NCBI GenBank assembly: GCA_023974075.1
Contig: CM043797.1
Location: 13,874,178-13,938,177, forward strand
Source of the DNA: Chaenocephalus aceratus
Taxonomy: Eukaryota; Chordata; Actinopteri; Perciformes; Channichthyidae
DNA length: 64,000 bases
Direction of reading: 5' to 3'
Part shown: positions 30,069-41,678 of the stretch, piece by piece
Layout of the letters: each line of letters begins with the position of its first letter
Numbering within the stretch: the stretch's first letter is position 1
Position numbers and translations under genes: made by a program
The notes under the pieces: model-generated
What the model saw: only the letters and a program-made list of their open reading frames with translations
What the model was told of the DNA's origin: nothing
Database searches by the model: none

Positions 30069-33000
30069 GTATCCTTTAAACATTAAGTTATTTACGCTGC
30101 AGAGTTATTTTAGAAATGTGTTTTACTTGTCTACCTTAGATAAACCTGTGTAAATGTAAAGACGCTAAGTAAAAGTAGCAACAGCCTCACGTTAACACGT
30201 TTTAAAATAAAAGTCCTGCTTTCAAAATGTAACTTTATTTAGTATAACATTAATAAAGAGTACCAAAAGTAAACAGCATGCAGAATAGTTAATTTAAGAG
30301 GTAATGCAGGTCCATATAGATATATTGATGAATTCATGTGATACTTTTATGTTGCAGCTGTACAATATTAGGTTTTATTTTTTACTATAGGCGTAGGCCT
30401 ATAGGTTAAAGAAAACGGTATAATATCATCACCATTTATTCGATTTTTAATGTTGTATTAATCATTTAAACCGTGTTATGTTTTACAGTCAGCTAATTCT
30501 CTCAAGCTGAAGGTTACATTCAGGTAAGACATGTACACTCTGGTATTTCAAACGTCCCCCCTTAACTTTGCACTTCCAGAAATTCGAGGTTGGGAGGCCT
30601 CGAAGATGAGAGACAACTCTTGGTTGAAGAGCAGAAGTTATGCAGATCCAGATCTCGCAAGTTCTCCACAGAAACCAACCGACGAAGGAAGTCAGTTTAT
30701 TGTATACTAACTATGCATTTCTGTTTTAATTTGATGTCCTCTCAGGTCAAACTTGTGTGCATTTTGCAACCCAGACCTGCCCAAGCAGACACTTCTTTTT
30801 TTTGGAGTGGCCTAGAGTGCACCCCCCTGGACAGCTTATGGTTCTGTCCTGGGCTAAGCACCTTTGCAGGATGGATGGTGTTGACAGGATTTTGCAGTCT
30901 AGACCTGGAAATAGATCTATGGGCACAGCGGGTAACTGTGGGCCATAGCAGTGACTGCAGCATCCCCCCTCTGACAGCTAAACCTGCTAAACTGAGCACC
31001 GCGTGAGGCTAAAATCCCTAACAGATATTAATAACTTTCTAAATGTGTGCTTCCATAACAGAAGCTAAAAGTGAATGTTGCTGTCTTTAAACCAGGAGCT
31101 TGCAATAGTGGGTTAATGCGAGGAGAGCTGTAGGTGGAGGTCGGATTTATTTTAATTTATTTAATATTCAGGTGATCATAATGCCTTTACATAATTACAG
31201 TGCCGTTAAAGAGCTTAACACATGTCTGTACAAGAACAAAATGACCCACATATTATATTTGTTCAAATTAAAGGAGGGACATATGAATCGGTCTAAACAA
31301 ACTATCTCTTTAAAAAATACATTAACTTGTTTTTGTCTTAACTTTTAAAAAAACTATTTAAGTATGCACTGAGTGCACTTTTACAGACTTTCGGATGAAT
31401 ATAGTATTAAATATCATATATTGTCTAACAACTATAGCATGCTGATGCTGGGAACCTAAATAATACCTTACTGCTTCAATACAATCTTTAGCCCTGTGGA
31501 TCTCTGTTTATCAGTTCGCCCGGTCGCCTTTTCCCTGTCCATTTGTGTGATTGTTCTTTTGCACGGTTATGCTTTCAGACTCTCTCTTCCCCACTCAGCA
31601 CTCATATGTTTGGTGTAATTAATGTTTCCAAAATAGAGACAACACACAATAGACAAAGTTAAGGGTGGAAATGAGAGATAGTAATATTTATTTATTAAAA
31701 TGTTCTATAGTATAATATTGTTACCATGCATTATTTTGGCCACAATCATCTATATAGTTAACATGTGATATTCTGACAGCTCCATTTTAAAGCCAATATT
31801 TGCTTGCCCAATTTCATTCCAGTTTAACCAGGAGGAATATCATAGAGTTATGCATATTTTAAATTATAAGGACAAGTTATTTTACAGTGCACACTCATGT
31901 CTTATTAGTATCACATTCAATTCCACATTGTTCATAATGTAGGGGTTTCCACTTTAAAGTACTAATAAGATGCATTAATTTGTTTTATTATATAATAAAT
32001 AAAGCATAATAAAGAGTATGTTTACTTTTTTAGAACATTTAATATGTCAACTAAAAGCTTTTTTTTTATTCTCGCTCTCTTAAAATGTCCACTTCCTGTT
32101 GACATGGACCTCCAAACATTTGTACCTACTGAGAGAAAAACAAAATGCTGACCTCAGTTGACCCTGTTGATGTTTTTGATTGTATTGCTCTGTAAACCCA
32201 GTAGTGAGTGATAGCTTTAATTTATTAATGACTGTCGAAAACATATCTCCATGAACAGACTCATGTTTCTGTGTCCAAAACATGACCAGATTACATTTAA
32301 TAACTTAAAATACACCTCGTCTTCATGCTCCGCTCTTTGTCACGGCTCAGGGCTCTGGAGGACAGACGGAAGCAGCGGGACGCGCAGGAGCAACGGCTGA
32401 TCGAGAACATCCTGAAGCAACGCAGACAGCGAGTGCAGGACGCAACTGAGCGCTTCCAAAGAGCCCATTTACCTCCCTCACAGAGACGCAGACAATGTTA
32501 GTGATGGGTCTTACAGATATATCTTAGAATACAGGAATAACAGCCTTGATGCATGCTTTTGTAATGTTTTCCTTTTTGTGATGTTTAAGCTTTCAGAAGA
32601 AATATCCCGAATATTGAAGATGCACTCAATGAAATCCAAGGCGCGTTGAGTTCATACACCCGGCAGTCCTCTTTCCTGTCCAGCAACTCTAACATTAGCA
32701 GGTAAAAAAGTTATATAAATCTAATGTGTCCTACATGTCAATAGCCCAGACACTGCTGTTGGATTTAAACTTCATACTGTGAAATGATGGCGACATTTTA
32801 CTTGTAATGTAGTCCTTTTTTAATGGCTTGAATATAATGTATTAATGTTGTTTTGTTTCTCTTCAAGAAGCTGCTCTCCCTCCCTGAAGCCCCCCACAGT
32901 GTTTAAATCCTCCCACCGCAAAGCCCTCTCTGCTGTGGAGGCCTACACTAAACTGCTTCAGGAGCAGAGCATGACTTGCTTCAAGGACAGCCCACAAACT

Positions 33001-36000
33001 GAGAAGTCACCAGAGAAGCAGCAAGATCTCAGTCCCTCAGGTATGTTACTTACTATTTGACTGTGGAGGAAACACATACATCTTGGCTGGCATCTTACAG
33101 GATAAGTGTAAGTCACCCTTGGTTATTATTATAAGACAATCCAATTTGTATTACCCCAAAACAAATGTTGGGTTCTTTTTGTTACTTGATACTGATACTG
33201 TAACACACAAACACCCACTAATACTGTATTTCAATGGGCTGACCATTGTGAAGTAATTATTTGTGATATAACCCATTTTATAACCACACTGCAATTTATG
33301 AATGTTTATTATTGACCATTTGATTGACTACCATTTTGGGCAACACAAAGGCCTTTTCTATCTCCCAATAAGACCCCTAGGGGGCAGCAGTGTCCCTGTT
33401 CGGCACCAGGAACACCAGCTTGCTGCTGCCTTCAGCACCCTCTGGTGAAATGTTAAAATAGTTGTTCTATTTGTGACAGAGATTCACAATTTGCTTTTGT
33501 TAAATAGTATCTGCTTTGATTATAAAGAGGCAACACAGGGCTGATGTTTGTTAGAGTGGGACTTGAATGTATATGCAGAAAGTAGTATCTATGTTTTAAA
33601 AGATTACAGATATTTGCACCAAACCTTGTTCATAGTGCACATTTGACATCAGACACCTGCCCTTAAATGACCGTTTGTAAGTATATCACAATCTGAACCC
33701 GTCGGTTTATTCGACAGGTTTACGTAAGTCTTTCCATTTACATATGTTCACTGTTTGACACAAACAATGTATAAACACAGTAACTACAGCCCAACACATG
33801 TACAGACTAGTCCAACATAATCACTTTCAATCGCTTTTCTGTTTCGAATGATAGAATTATTGCACTTTAAATCATGTGGCACAGTTTAGGTGTAAAAGGA
33901 ACATTCCCTTTATTTGCACAGACATGTGAGGAATATAAAAGACAAACATAGGATTTAATAAAGTGTTTATCCTCTTTGAAAAACAACATCTGAACGAAAG
34001 TAAACCTGCAAAACCTTTCTGTGAGATGATTCAAAATTAGAACAGTGGATACAAATGTGTACCTTAGCCTTGACATGCCTATAAGATGTACATTAGCTCT
34101 ATCATGGAAACACAAACAGCTTTTACTAGATTGTAAAATGTAAATAATTTCATATCTAATCTCTCTTCTACCTCTCTCTTGCTTCCATATTCCAGGACAG
34201 CCAACTCTCTGATAGCGCTAATTCTGACAGCATTTCCAGTAAGGACAGTTTGGAGAATGAAGACCCCAACCACAGCACAAAATATTCCTATCCGTCTCTC
34301 TTCCTTGAATCAGAGAAGCCCCATCCAGACCAAAACAAACAAAATGATTTGTTACCAAATTCTGACCCAACGTCATTCTCAAAAACGATGCATCTTGGTG
34401 ATCTTCATCAATATCAGCACAAACAAGATGATGACTCTGGAGGGCCTGATAATCAGATGCACTTTTCTAGAACTTCATGGGGGTTCACATCTGACGAGCG
34501 AACATCAAAAACGGAGTCTGCTCGGCACAACTCTAACTTATTAACTCTTTGTGAAATGATTAGTGCCGACCCAGAGCACTTTAAGGGAGGCTCCTCTCAA
34601 AACAGTCCCAGTGACAACATCATCCTTACAAAGAGAGACGCTCCTGGCAACACGGCACTTGATACTTCCTGTCCTAAACAAGAGGCCCTGTTGGATCTCA
34701 GGCAGAAGGAAGTCCATGATAACAGACACTTCAAACATCCATCAGCTACAGAAATGATTGTGCCTGCCAAAAGTGGCAACAGCAAAGACTCTTTGTTTGG
34801 GGCTCTCCCAAAGCCCAATATGTACTTAAACGATAGCACAACAGATAATGCCTCGCAAGAAGAGATACTTCAGCAAACAGGAAAAGAACGCCAAAATCAT
34901 TCTTCCCAGAAACCGTCTAGTGCTTCCATAAACAACCTCAATAAGGTTTTAAACCATGAGCCCAAAACTCAGAAGCTCATGAATGCAGCATCGCTGCAAC
35001 ACGCATGCTTGTCCAACATTCAATCAGACATGAAGTGCCTTAAATGTCCTGAAGTGGAAGCACACAAATGTCCTGTTTCATCTCGTTCAGTCAGATTCAT
35101 TAAAGGAATCCTTAAAAAGCAGTCTAAGTATATGTCAGGAGATCCAGCGTGTGCATTAGGCTCCGGTCATGTGATGTTTACAAAACAAGTAGCTTTAGCG
35201 ATCAGAGATAGTGTTGAATTGACCAGGTCAAAAACTAAAGACGAAGAGGGCAACAACGGTGTCAAAAAGAAGCTTCGTTGGTTTGATGAGGTGCATGTGG
35301 ACACACAGGACAAAGAGGGGCACATAATGAAACAGATGAAAGGCAAATCAAATCTTCGTCCGTCATATAACAACTCCGAGGACCACCAGCTAAGCCTCAG
35401 CTCAGTCTCAGGGGCTTCCAAGCCTGGACCCGGGATGACCCCTGCAGCCTCCACTAGTTATCACTTTACAAAACAAGCGTGGGCAGATGTTGGGGTTCAA
35501 GTCAGCTTGGCCCAGGAACGAGCGGAGGAGGTCAAGGCGCCGCGGAGCAGCACCAGGACCGGTGGCCCCAAGGTCCCTCGGAGAGAGCGCTCCTCCAGGG
35601 CCGGAGCGGGTCCTGTTTCCTCTCGAGCCAGAAAGGGCACCTGTCATACGACCTCAATCTGCCACCGAGGTGAGTCAGATTGCCAAAACCCAAGGGAAGA
35701 TCATGATGCCCCGCCCACCTCCTAGGATGGAATCAGTGGAAGAAAAGTCGTTGTGCCTCGCTAAGACTCCATATGGCATGGATCAGGCTGGTGTCAACTG
35801 CAAACAAGCTGTAGAGCAGGCCCAGGACAACTCGGAAGGCTTTCTCTCCCCTCACACACATAGTGTTATTAGAGCAGAAAGCACTGTTGCGTACACACCG
35901 ATGCCCCCCTCGTATACCTACCCCGTCTCAAAGGGCAACACGAAGGGCCCGATGAACTCGGCTCCCCAGGAGGCGCAGGGCTGCAGCAGGAGAAGAGGGA

Positions 36001-38999
36001 TGGTGTACAATGAGAAAGGCCTGTGTTTAGATTGCACTCCCACAGATGAGGAGATCTCACAGCTCTGGCACGGTGTCCGCACGGCCTTAGCCACCAAGGA
36101 AGGTAATGTGTATTTTGGCTGACAGCCTCACAAGCAGCTTAGGCTAGGTGTGTATGTCTACAGAGATGTGTCATTTATTAACATGCAGTTTCCCCTCAAC
36201 TTTAACACAACAACAAACCCAGTGATTAATTGAATCACTCTTTTCATCTGCAACCAATCTCCTTTCCACATATAAAAGGAACAGTGGATTCACCGCATGA
36301 TGGTTGTGTCACTGCCAATTTGTTACAGACTCCCAATAAATCCTCTTTTACTGTACGAGAAAGCTATTTCTCATGGCTGCATCATCGGCCGGGTCTGCTT
36401 TGCCACTCGTTATGTGCTACAATTAATGAAAATGATCCTTATAATAACAGACATACTGTTCTATTTGCATCATCGCATGTTTTGCTATTAAAGTCCCTAA
36501 AGTCTTACTAACCTTTCCAGAGAAAAGGAAGCCAGTAATTCCGGAAAAGTGGACTTAGTCGACCCTAAAAGCTTCCTGCCTCACAATGGCCTGTTGTCTG
36601 CGTCCAGCCAGTGCCAATCTGACCCAGGTTACTATCAGAGTTATCAGAAGTACGGGGCTTCTTTATTACCTCGTCTACTGCTGAGATCAGACATTGGATC
36701 AGAGCCAGAGTTGCCCAATAAATAAGCATGCTTTTAAGAATGTACTTATAACGTGTTCAGTGTTTCCCATACATTGATTTATTTGTAGATGGCCGCCACA
36801 ATTAAATATCGTCCGCCACAAATGGTTCTCATAAAAAAGAAAATAATAATAATTAAAAAAATGTTGGTGGTCTAATCGGATAGTGAGGTGGGCTGATGAT
36901 CGGAAGGTTGCGAGTTCAAATCCCGCCTGGAACACCACTACTAGTGTGCCCTAGAGTAAGGCACTTAGCCCTCAGTTACTGCAGGGAGAACGTCCCTGTA
37001 ATTGGTCATTGTAAGTCGCTTTGGAATAAGGCGTCTGCTAAATGCCTAAATTGTAAATTATATTCTTGGGAGAATAAACCCCACAGATCCTCAACTCCGG
37101 TGTGTCTCACTCATTAACAACGCAACACAGAGCAACACGAACGTTGTCTACAGTAGCCATGAACTCGCACAATGTTTTCAGTTCAGCTTGCAATATCACT
37201 TTTGACACGTGAAGCGAAAGCTCTAACGAAACAGAGCACAACAGTTGCAGTGCTGTGTTATGAAGTGGTATCTTTTCTTGCATATTAAGGAAAAATGCTG
37301 CACACATGAGTTGTTTTTCACAAGCTTAAATAGAGCTGTGCAATATATCGATATTATATCCGTAATGTGATATACAAATTATTATTTATAGTTATACAGT
37401 AAAGTGGTGTCTTTTTCTAATTTTCTAAACATGATTGTGAAACCATCGATTGCCAACCCTATAAATGTTGTTGCATAGATATTGGGGTTAGGATGTAAGC
37501 CTATCTTTTGTGGTTTCACTCATCTTATTTATTGCAGGCTAAAGATGGAAACTATTTAGTTATGTATCCTCTTTAGAGAACCCCAGAGCCTGGGCTCACA
37601 ACATACCAATTAACATCAGTTGTGTTGACGTATTTATGTTACTGCTATTTAAATGATTTAAGCAAATACGTCTACTTTCAGAAAAAAACAAGCTCCGAAA
37701 ACAGGCGTTGGACAGTGGGCGAGGTGTGAGGAAGCCCTGCGTGGAGCCGAGCAGAGCGCCTCCTGGCTCAGGGAACAGAAGGCTTCCTCAGGTACATGCA
37801 TGCAGCTGCCCTGTGGGGAGGAAGGGAGAGAATCATTGCTAAAGATCAGTTAAAGGGTGTGTTTGAACTTGTTAAATCACTCATGCAGTCCCTTTCATGC
37901 TGCCCTTTGCTGTTGGTAAAACTGACACGATTCATGCTTCTCGAGACGAGTCTTTCTGGATGGACTTGAGTCGTCAGCGTTTTCCAAATAATAAGCGTTG
38001 ATGCATAATGTTTTTGTTTACAACTTGCTCTACCTGTTTTGGAGTTTATTCACATCACCTTGAGGGCTTGCTGTGTAATATAGGCTACTTAACTTTACTT
38101 AAAGTTAATCTGACACTTATATTTGTTTTGTTTGTTTGTTGCAGCCAACAAAGGGGACCACAGAGCCTCTCAGACCATTTTCCTTCACTAATAACCTGGG
38201 CTTTGCAGAAGAAGGTACTTTGTCCTTTGGAGACGTTTTTATGAGTGTTCAATCTCACTTTTCAATTTCTATAATCAGCAGTATTACAAAAACCTTCGGT
38301 AATATGAATTTCTCCTGCATGTGTAAATGTATAACCATAATTTTTCGGGTACAAAAAGAACACCAGACCTCTAGAAAGACAGCTGCACTTTTCACATAAA
38401 TGCATTAAAAAAGAGAATAAGTGTGATTTCATGCCAGCAGTGTCACTTTGACTCTTCTCTCAGGTTTGTTGAGTGCAGCCCAGTTACACCTGGCACACGC
38501 TGGACAACTTCTGGCAGAAACAGATCTCGTGGCTGCCATGGAAACAGCCCAAACACAGAGGCCTGGCACAGTGCAGCAGCACAGCCAGCAGCAGGGACCA
38601 AACAACATTTCTCTGGAGGAGCAGAAAATCCTCCTCTCTCTGGACAGACTCAACCACCAGCTGTACTGTAAGCACTTCAAAAAGGCTGTTCGTGTTAGAG
38701 CAGATGTTGTTCACTACACACGATTGTGATCTGGGTCATTCTATTCAGTAATAACCCTCCTGTGTGTTTCTGTGTGTAGGTGTGCGGGAGCAAATTGGTG
38801 GTAATGCTGGCACGCGTGGCCTCGTACTTCTTGATGCTCCCCCTGTGAGTGTGAATTACTCAACGCATAATTCGTCAAACATGTTAGTGCGCTAACCTTC
38901 TTCGACTGTTTTCAGACGAGGGAAGGGAAACTCACAACCCATCACAAGAATCGCTCATCCTCAGCAAACAACCGCTCTCGAAACCAGAAGAAACTCTGA
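30034..38999 (+). CDS. cep126: CEP126 centrosomal protein, with a frameshift in the large exon
   Basis: CEP126 (KIAA1377) acts at the centrosome, pericentriolar satellites and the base of cilia. Exons: 30034-30068, 30580-30690, 32351-32496, 32590-32701, 32868-33040, 34196-36102, 36523-36627, 37682-37791, 38145-38214, 38464-38667, 38780-38844, 38916-38999; about 1040 codons against 1117 aa in human. The N-terminus is a charged coiled coil. The large exon holds the family blocks FIKGILKKQSKY, KKLRWFDEV and GPKVPRRERS. Problems: one extra base near 35642 shifts the frame, and exon 5 leaves in phase 1 while exon 6 is open only in phase 0. All other junctions agree. Assembly error is the simplest explanation. 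Confidence 0.9.
30580..30690 (+). CDS. cep126: CEP126 exon 2, coiled coil
   Basis: It encodes NSRLGGLEDERQLLVEEQKL and CRSRSRKFSTETNRRR, matching the human EEERQILLQQQKICRNRARK region. Acceptor CACTTCCAG, donor GGAA/GTCAGT. Confidence 0.88.
30691..32350. other. CEP126 intron 2
   Basis: AT-rich, no exon or mobile element recognised. A 138-codon frame at 30590-31006 is only the exon 2 frame running on into the intron. Confidence 0.55.
32351..32496 (+). CDS. cep126: CEP126 exon 3, coiled coil
   Basis: It encodes KALEDRRKQRDAQEQRLIEN and ILKQRRQRVQDATERFQRAH, then LPPSQRRRQ. Highly charged helix; FQRAH-x-P-x-SQRR is conserved with human. Confidence 0.92.
32590..32701 (+). CDS. cep126: CEP126 exon 4
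   Basis: It encodes FRRNIPNIEDALNEIQGALS and SYTRQSSFLSSNSNIS. Acceptor GTTTAAG, donor AGCAG/GTAAAA, phase 2 out. Confidence 0.85.
32868..33040 (+). CDS. cep126: CEP126 exon 5
   Basis: It encodes SCSPSLKPPTVFKSSHRKAL and SAVEAYTKLLQEQSMTCFKD and ends QQDLSPS at CCTCAG/GTATGT. The acceptor CAAGAAG is a tandem (NAGNAG) site. It leaves in phase 1, which does not fit exon 6, so an unseen base error or a missed small exon is likely. Confidence 0.78.
33041..34195. other. CEP126 intron 5
   Basis: No convincing exon was found although the flanking phases disagree. It holds a CTCF-like sequence at 33374-33387 in a short GC-rich island (33370-33440). Confidence 0.5.
34196..36102 (+). CDS. cep126: CEP126 exon 6, large exon with a +1 frameshift near 35642
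   Basis: It opens DSQLSDSANSDSISSKDSLE after TATTCCAG and runs over 1.9 kb. Conserved blocks: SVRFIKGILKKQSKYMSGDP, FTKQVALAIRDSVELTRSK, VKKKLRWFDEV and FTKQAWADVGVQVSLA. After RARKGT one extra T near 35642 moves the rest (VIRPQSATEVSQIAKTQGKI, TPTDEEISQLWHGVRTALA) to the next frame, which is open to the donor GAAG/GTAATG. As written the first frame stops at 35723-35725. Exon length minus one fits the phases. Confidence 0.92.
36523..36627 (+). CDS. cep126: CEP126 exon 7
   Basis: Acceptor TTTCCAGAG; starting after the second AG keeps the frame, while starting after CAG two bases earlier gives a stop within 13 codons. It encodes KEASNSGKVDLVDPKSFLPH and NGLLSASSQCQSDP. The frame stays open past the donor GACCCAG/GTTACT, so intron retention would add about 32 residues. 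Confidence 0.7.
36628..37681. other. CEP126 intron 7
   Basis: It holds a fragment of a repeat with the hAT-like start CAGTGTTTCCCATACATTGA (near 36759) and the SINE at 36863-37060. The remainder is unremarkable. Confidence 0.6.
36863..37060 (+). mobile_element. tRNA-derived SINE
   Basis: The B-box-like GGTTGCGAGTTCAAATCCCG (36906-36925) and an upstream A-box-like GGTGGTCTAATCGGATAGTG mark a tRNA-derived head. The tail TAAGTCGCTTTGGAATAAGG CGTCTGCTAAATG is the inverse of the motif at 24868-24918. This head-and-tail arrangement is typical of fish SINEs. Confidence 0.78.
37682..37791 (+). CDS. cep126: CEP126 exon 8
   Basis: It encodes KNKLRKQALDSGRGVRKPCV and EPSRAPPGSGNRRLPQ between TACTTTCAG and CCTCAG/GTACAT. 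Phases 1 in, 0 out agree with neighbours. Confidence 0.78.
38145..38214 (+). CDS. cep126: CEP126 exon 9
   Basis: It encodes PTKGTTEPLRPFSFTNNLGF AEE after GTTGCAG; donor GAAG/GTACTT, phase 1 out. Confidence 0.8.
38464..38667 (+). CDS. cep126: CEP126 exon 10
   Basis: It encodes GLLSAAQLHLAHAGQLLAET, DLVAAMETAQTQRP, a Gln-rich stretch and EEQKILLSLDRLNHQLY. The helical, Leu-rich ends suggest a second coiled coil. Confidence 0.88.
38780..38844 (+). CDS. cep126: CEP126 exon 11
   Basis: It encodes VREQIGGNAGTRGLVLLDAP after GTGTGTAG; phase 1 in, 0 out. Confidence 0.8.
38916..38999 (+). CDS. cep126: CEP126 exon 12 and stop
   Basis: It encodes a basic tail TREGKLTTHHKNRSSSANNR SRNQKKL with TGA at 38997-38999. 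Acceptor TTTTCAG. Confidence 0.85.
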   Translation, partial: TREGKLTTHHKNRSSSANNRSRNQKKL

Positions 39000-40500
39000 C
39001 TGACAGCATGCGTGATCCACGGTGGTCTACCCTCCCTTCTGTGCATTATATACATGCCCTGTCATACTGCACCACCAGACTTTATTACTCCGCTCAATAC
39101 GTTTAGTCTGTTTAAAACTCAATATATGTATAACTGCTTGAGTATTCTGGATCTAGGGAATGCAAAGGACGGTATCAGAGAAACTAGACTAAACGTAACT
39201 ATTAAGTTAGAGAGATGCATTTAGATTTTAATTTTTCCATCTTCCTTCGACAAAAACTTGTGGATAAAACATATATATTTATTGAGCAGCATACTATAAG
39301 CAATGGATTATATGTGCCTTTGAAAATTATTGTAGCTTCCAATTTTTTTTCTTTACTAATCAAAAGAAATCCCTTCATATAATTGACATATGGTCAAAGT
39401 TGACCTCAAAATAGTCCTTGTACAAGATTAGATTTTATTTTTAAAGCTATCTCATTCTGTATTTATTTGATATAGTAAAACTATAACTTTCTGTGCCTGA
39501 CAGTGAATGAAATAAAGCTTCTTGTCAACCTACTGATAAAATGACTGGGTGCAGTGTGTTCAGCAACTTCAGTGTGAGTATTTCATCAGTGACACACAAG
39601 GCAGTTCGTAAATAGAACTGGGGACCGGAAACGGTTTATAGAGAGCAGTGTCGCAACGCTGAAGGTGTGTTTGTCTTTCTTTGATGGCTGCAGAAAGGAC
39701 GATTATATCTTGTGCAGTAGACTCAACCTACTGGCTAAACAAGGTGAGCCAGAGGCCTTCCAGCTTTTGGTTGAAGTTGAATACCCTGAACTCTTGCTTT
39801 AGGTCCTATTTCATTACATAGCGTCCTTGAATAAGAGAAAAGCCTGTAGATCATATTTTTATTACGTATTAGTCGCTGGCTACTGCAATCAAACTGTTAT
39901 TAATTAAATGTGTTTTTATCTCTCTTGCCAAAGACTAGGGGAAAAAAGCTCTAGGGATTATTGATGTGAGTTCAGTTGCCCCTCTTTCTCGGGCATGTCT
40001 GGTTTTGCTGTTCAGTCAACCTGCTGGGACTTGCTCCAAAAGGTGGAGGAAGCCCAATAGCTCATTTAAAGAGTCCCTGTCCCATCAGTGATGACATTGT
40101 TGTGGTTTAACTACAGGTTTCTTGTGTTTCCTATGCATACATTCTTGAGCATTTCTACAAGGAGATGTAAACAGTCATGTGAATGTGCTGCCATATAGAG
40201 TCATGCTTCATCTTACACAACATACTAGGAACAGACACAACGATAGATATATGCTCCGCTTTGGTGTATGGCGATGCCTGCAGCAGCAGAGGGAGGCCTT
40301 TTGAGGAGCTGTGTGCAGAAAGATTCCCTAGTAAAAAAGGACAAAAGAACTGTGGTTATTTGAGGAGGGACTCTTGTGGCATTTCTAAGCCAGTGGGTAT
40401 TAGGTGATGAAAACAGAGAGAGGAAAACACTGACACTTCATTTGGACATGTCAGTCCTGATATTTAAGTGTCAGTAAAACCAAAATGTGCCCAGTAGAAG
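39000..40500. other. CEP126 3'UTR and intergenic DNA
   Basis: The UTR probably ends after AATAAA at 39511-39516. Beyond it I recognise nothing. A 74-codon frame at 40183-40407 has no identifiable domain. Confidence 0.55.
39511..39516 (+). terminator. Candidate CEP126 poly(A) signal
   Basis: AATAAA in GAATGAAATAAAGCTTC, about 510 bp after the stop, in AT-rich sequence. Confidence 0.6.
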
Positions 40501-40504
40501 CAAC

Positions 40505-41678
40505 CAGGCCTTGTGTCCTCCTTTCTTATCACCGGAGCCCCTCAAGGCTGCGTGCTCAGCCCTCTCCTATACCCCCTGCTCACACAAAACTGCGTGTCAA
40601 CACACAGCTCCAACACCATCGTAAAGTTTGCCAATGACACGACGGTTATCGGCCTGATCACCGAAGGCGACGAGACGGCCCACAGAGAGGAGGTCAGAAC
40701 CCTGATATATTGGTGCCAGGATAACAACCTCCATCTCAACGTCAGCAAAACCAAGGAGCTGATTGTGGATTACAGGAATGGGACTATTTTGTGGGGAGAG
40801 TCAGCAGCTTCAGGTTCCTCGGTGTCCACATCACTGAGGACCTGCCATGGACTCCTCATACAATTACCATCAGCAAAACAGCTCAACACGGCTCTTCTTC
40901 CTCTGCCGGCTGCGGAGGTTCAACATGGACTCCAGGATACTCTGCAACTTCTACAGGTGCACCATAGAGAGTATCCTGACTGGCTGCATCACCGCCCTCA
41001 ATCGTAAGGCTTTACAGAGGGTGGTGAAAACTGCACAGAACATCACCAGGACGGAGCTGCCATCCATGGAGGACCTTTACTCCCAGCGCCTCAGGAAGAA
41101 AGCCCTCAGGATTACAAAAGACCCCATCACCCCAGCCACAAACTGTTCTGTCTGCTGCCGTCTGGCAGGCGCTACCGCAGCATCCGGACTAAAACCACCA
41201 GACTCAGGGACAGTTTTATCCCACAGGCCATGATACTATTAAACACCTGAACTCTGTTAAGTGCCTCCATAAAGCATTCATCTGTTTGTATCTTGCAATT
41301 GATTTATCAAATAGTTATCACCGTAATAAACAGTATTTTTGTATTTTACATTATGTTCTTGTTTATATCATATTCTATTTACATATAGACTCCTGCATTT
41401 ACTTGGTCTCATATAACATTCTCTGCATTATTTGGCTTATTTTTTTTTTTAAATGTTCCTGACATATATATATTTACTTCATCTTCATCTGCATTACTTA
41501 CACTATTATATTCTCCTCTGTTTCTTCTTGCACTATTTTTTTATTTGTTTGTATTGTTTTATGTCTTATATAACTATGTTGTATTGTTGGAGGAGCTCAG
41601 GACTTAAGATTTGCATTGCCATTTCTTCACAGTATAATGTGCATAATGACATTAAAGCCTTTGAATCCTTGAATCCAT
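40505..41678 (+). mobile_element. 5'-truncated L2/CR1-group LINE
   Basis: Reverse-transcriptase blocks GAPQGCVLSPLLYPLLTQN, IVKFANDTTVIGLI (catalytic A-D-D changed to A-N-D), WCQDNNLHLNVSKTKELIVD and, in another frame, NFYRCTIESILTGCITA are visible. The 3' end has TTGAATCCTTGAATCC repeats, typical of fish L2. Frameshifts and stops show it is inactive. Confidence 0.88.

Noticed and set aside
33363..33440. Candidate missing CEP126 exon in the GC-rich island
   Set aside because: Possible acceptors and donors give phases 1 to 1 or 1 to 2, not the 1 to 0 needed, and the translated text does not resemble CEP126.
35167..35647. Minus-strand open frames over CEP126 exon 6
   Set aside because: Antisense shadows of a GC-rich coding exon.
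36863..36935. tRNA gene
   Set aside because: The A and B boxes are those of a SINE head; the sequence continues into a SINE tail and no tRNA cloverleaf with a clear anticodon arm and acceptor stem was found.
40183..40407. 74-codon frame upstream of the LINE
   Set aside because: Cys-rich but not matching any family I know, and no splice partners or CFAP300/ANGPTL5 similarity.
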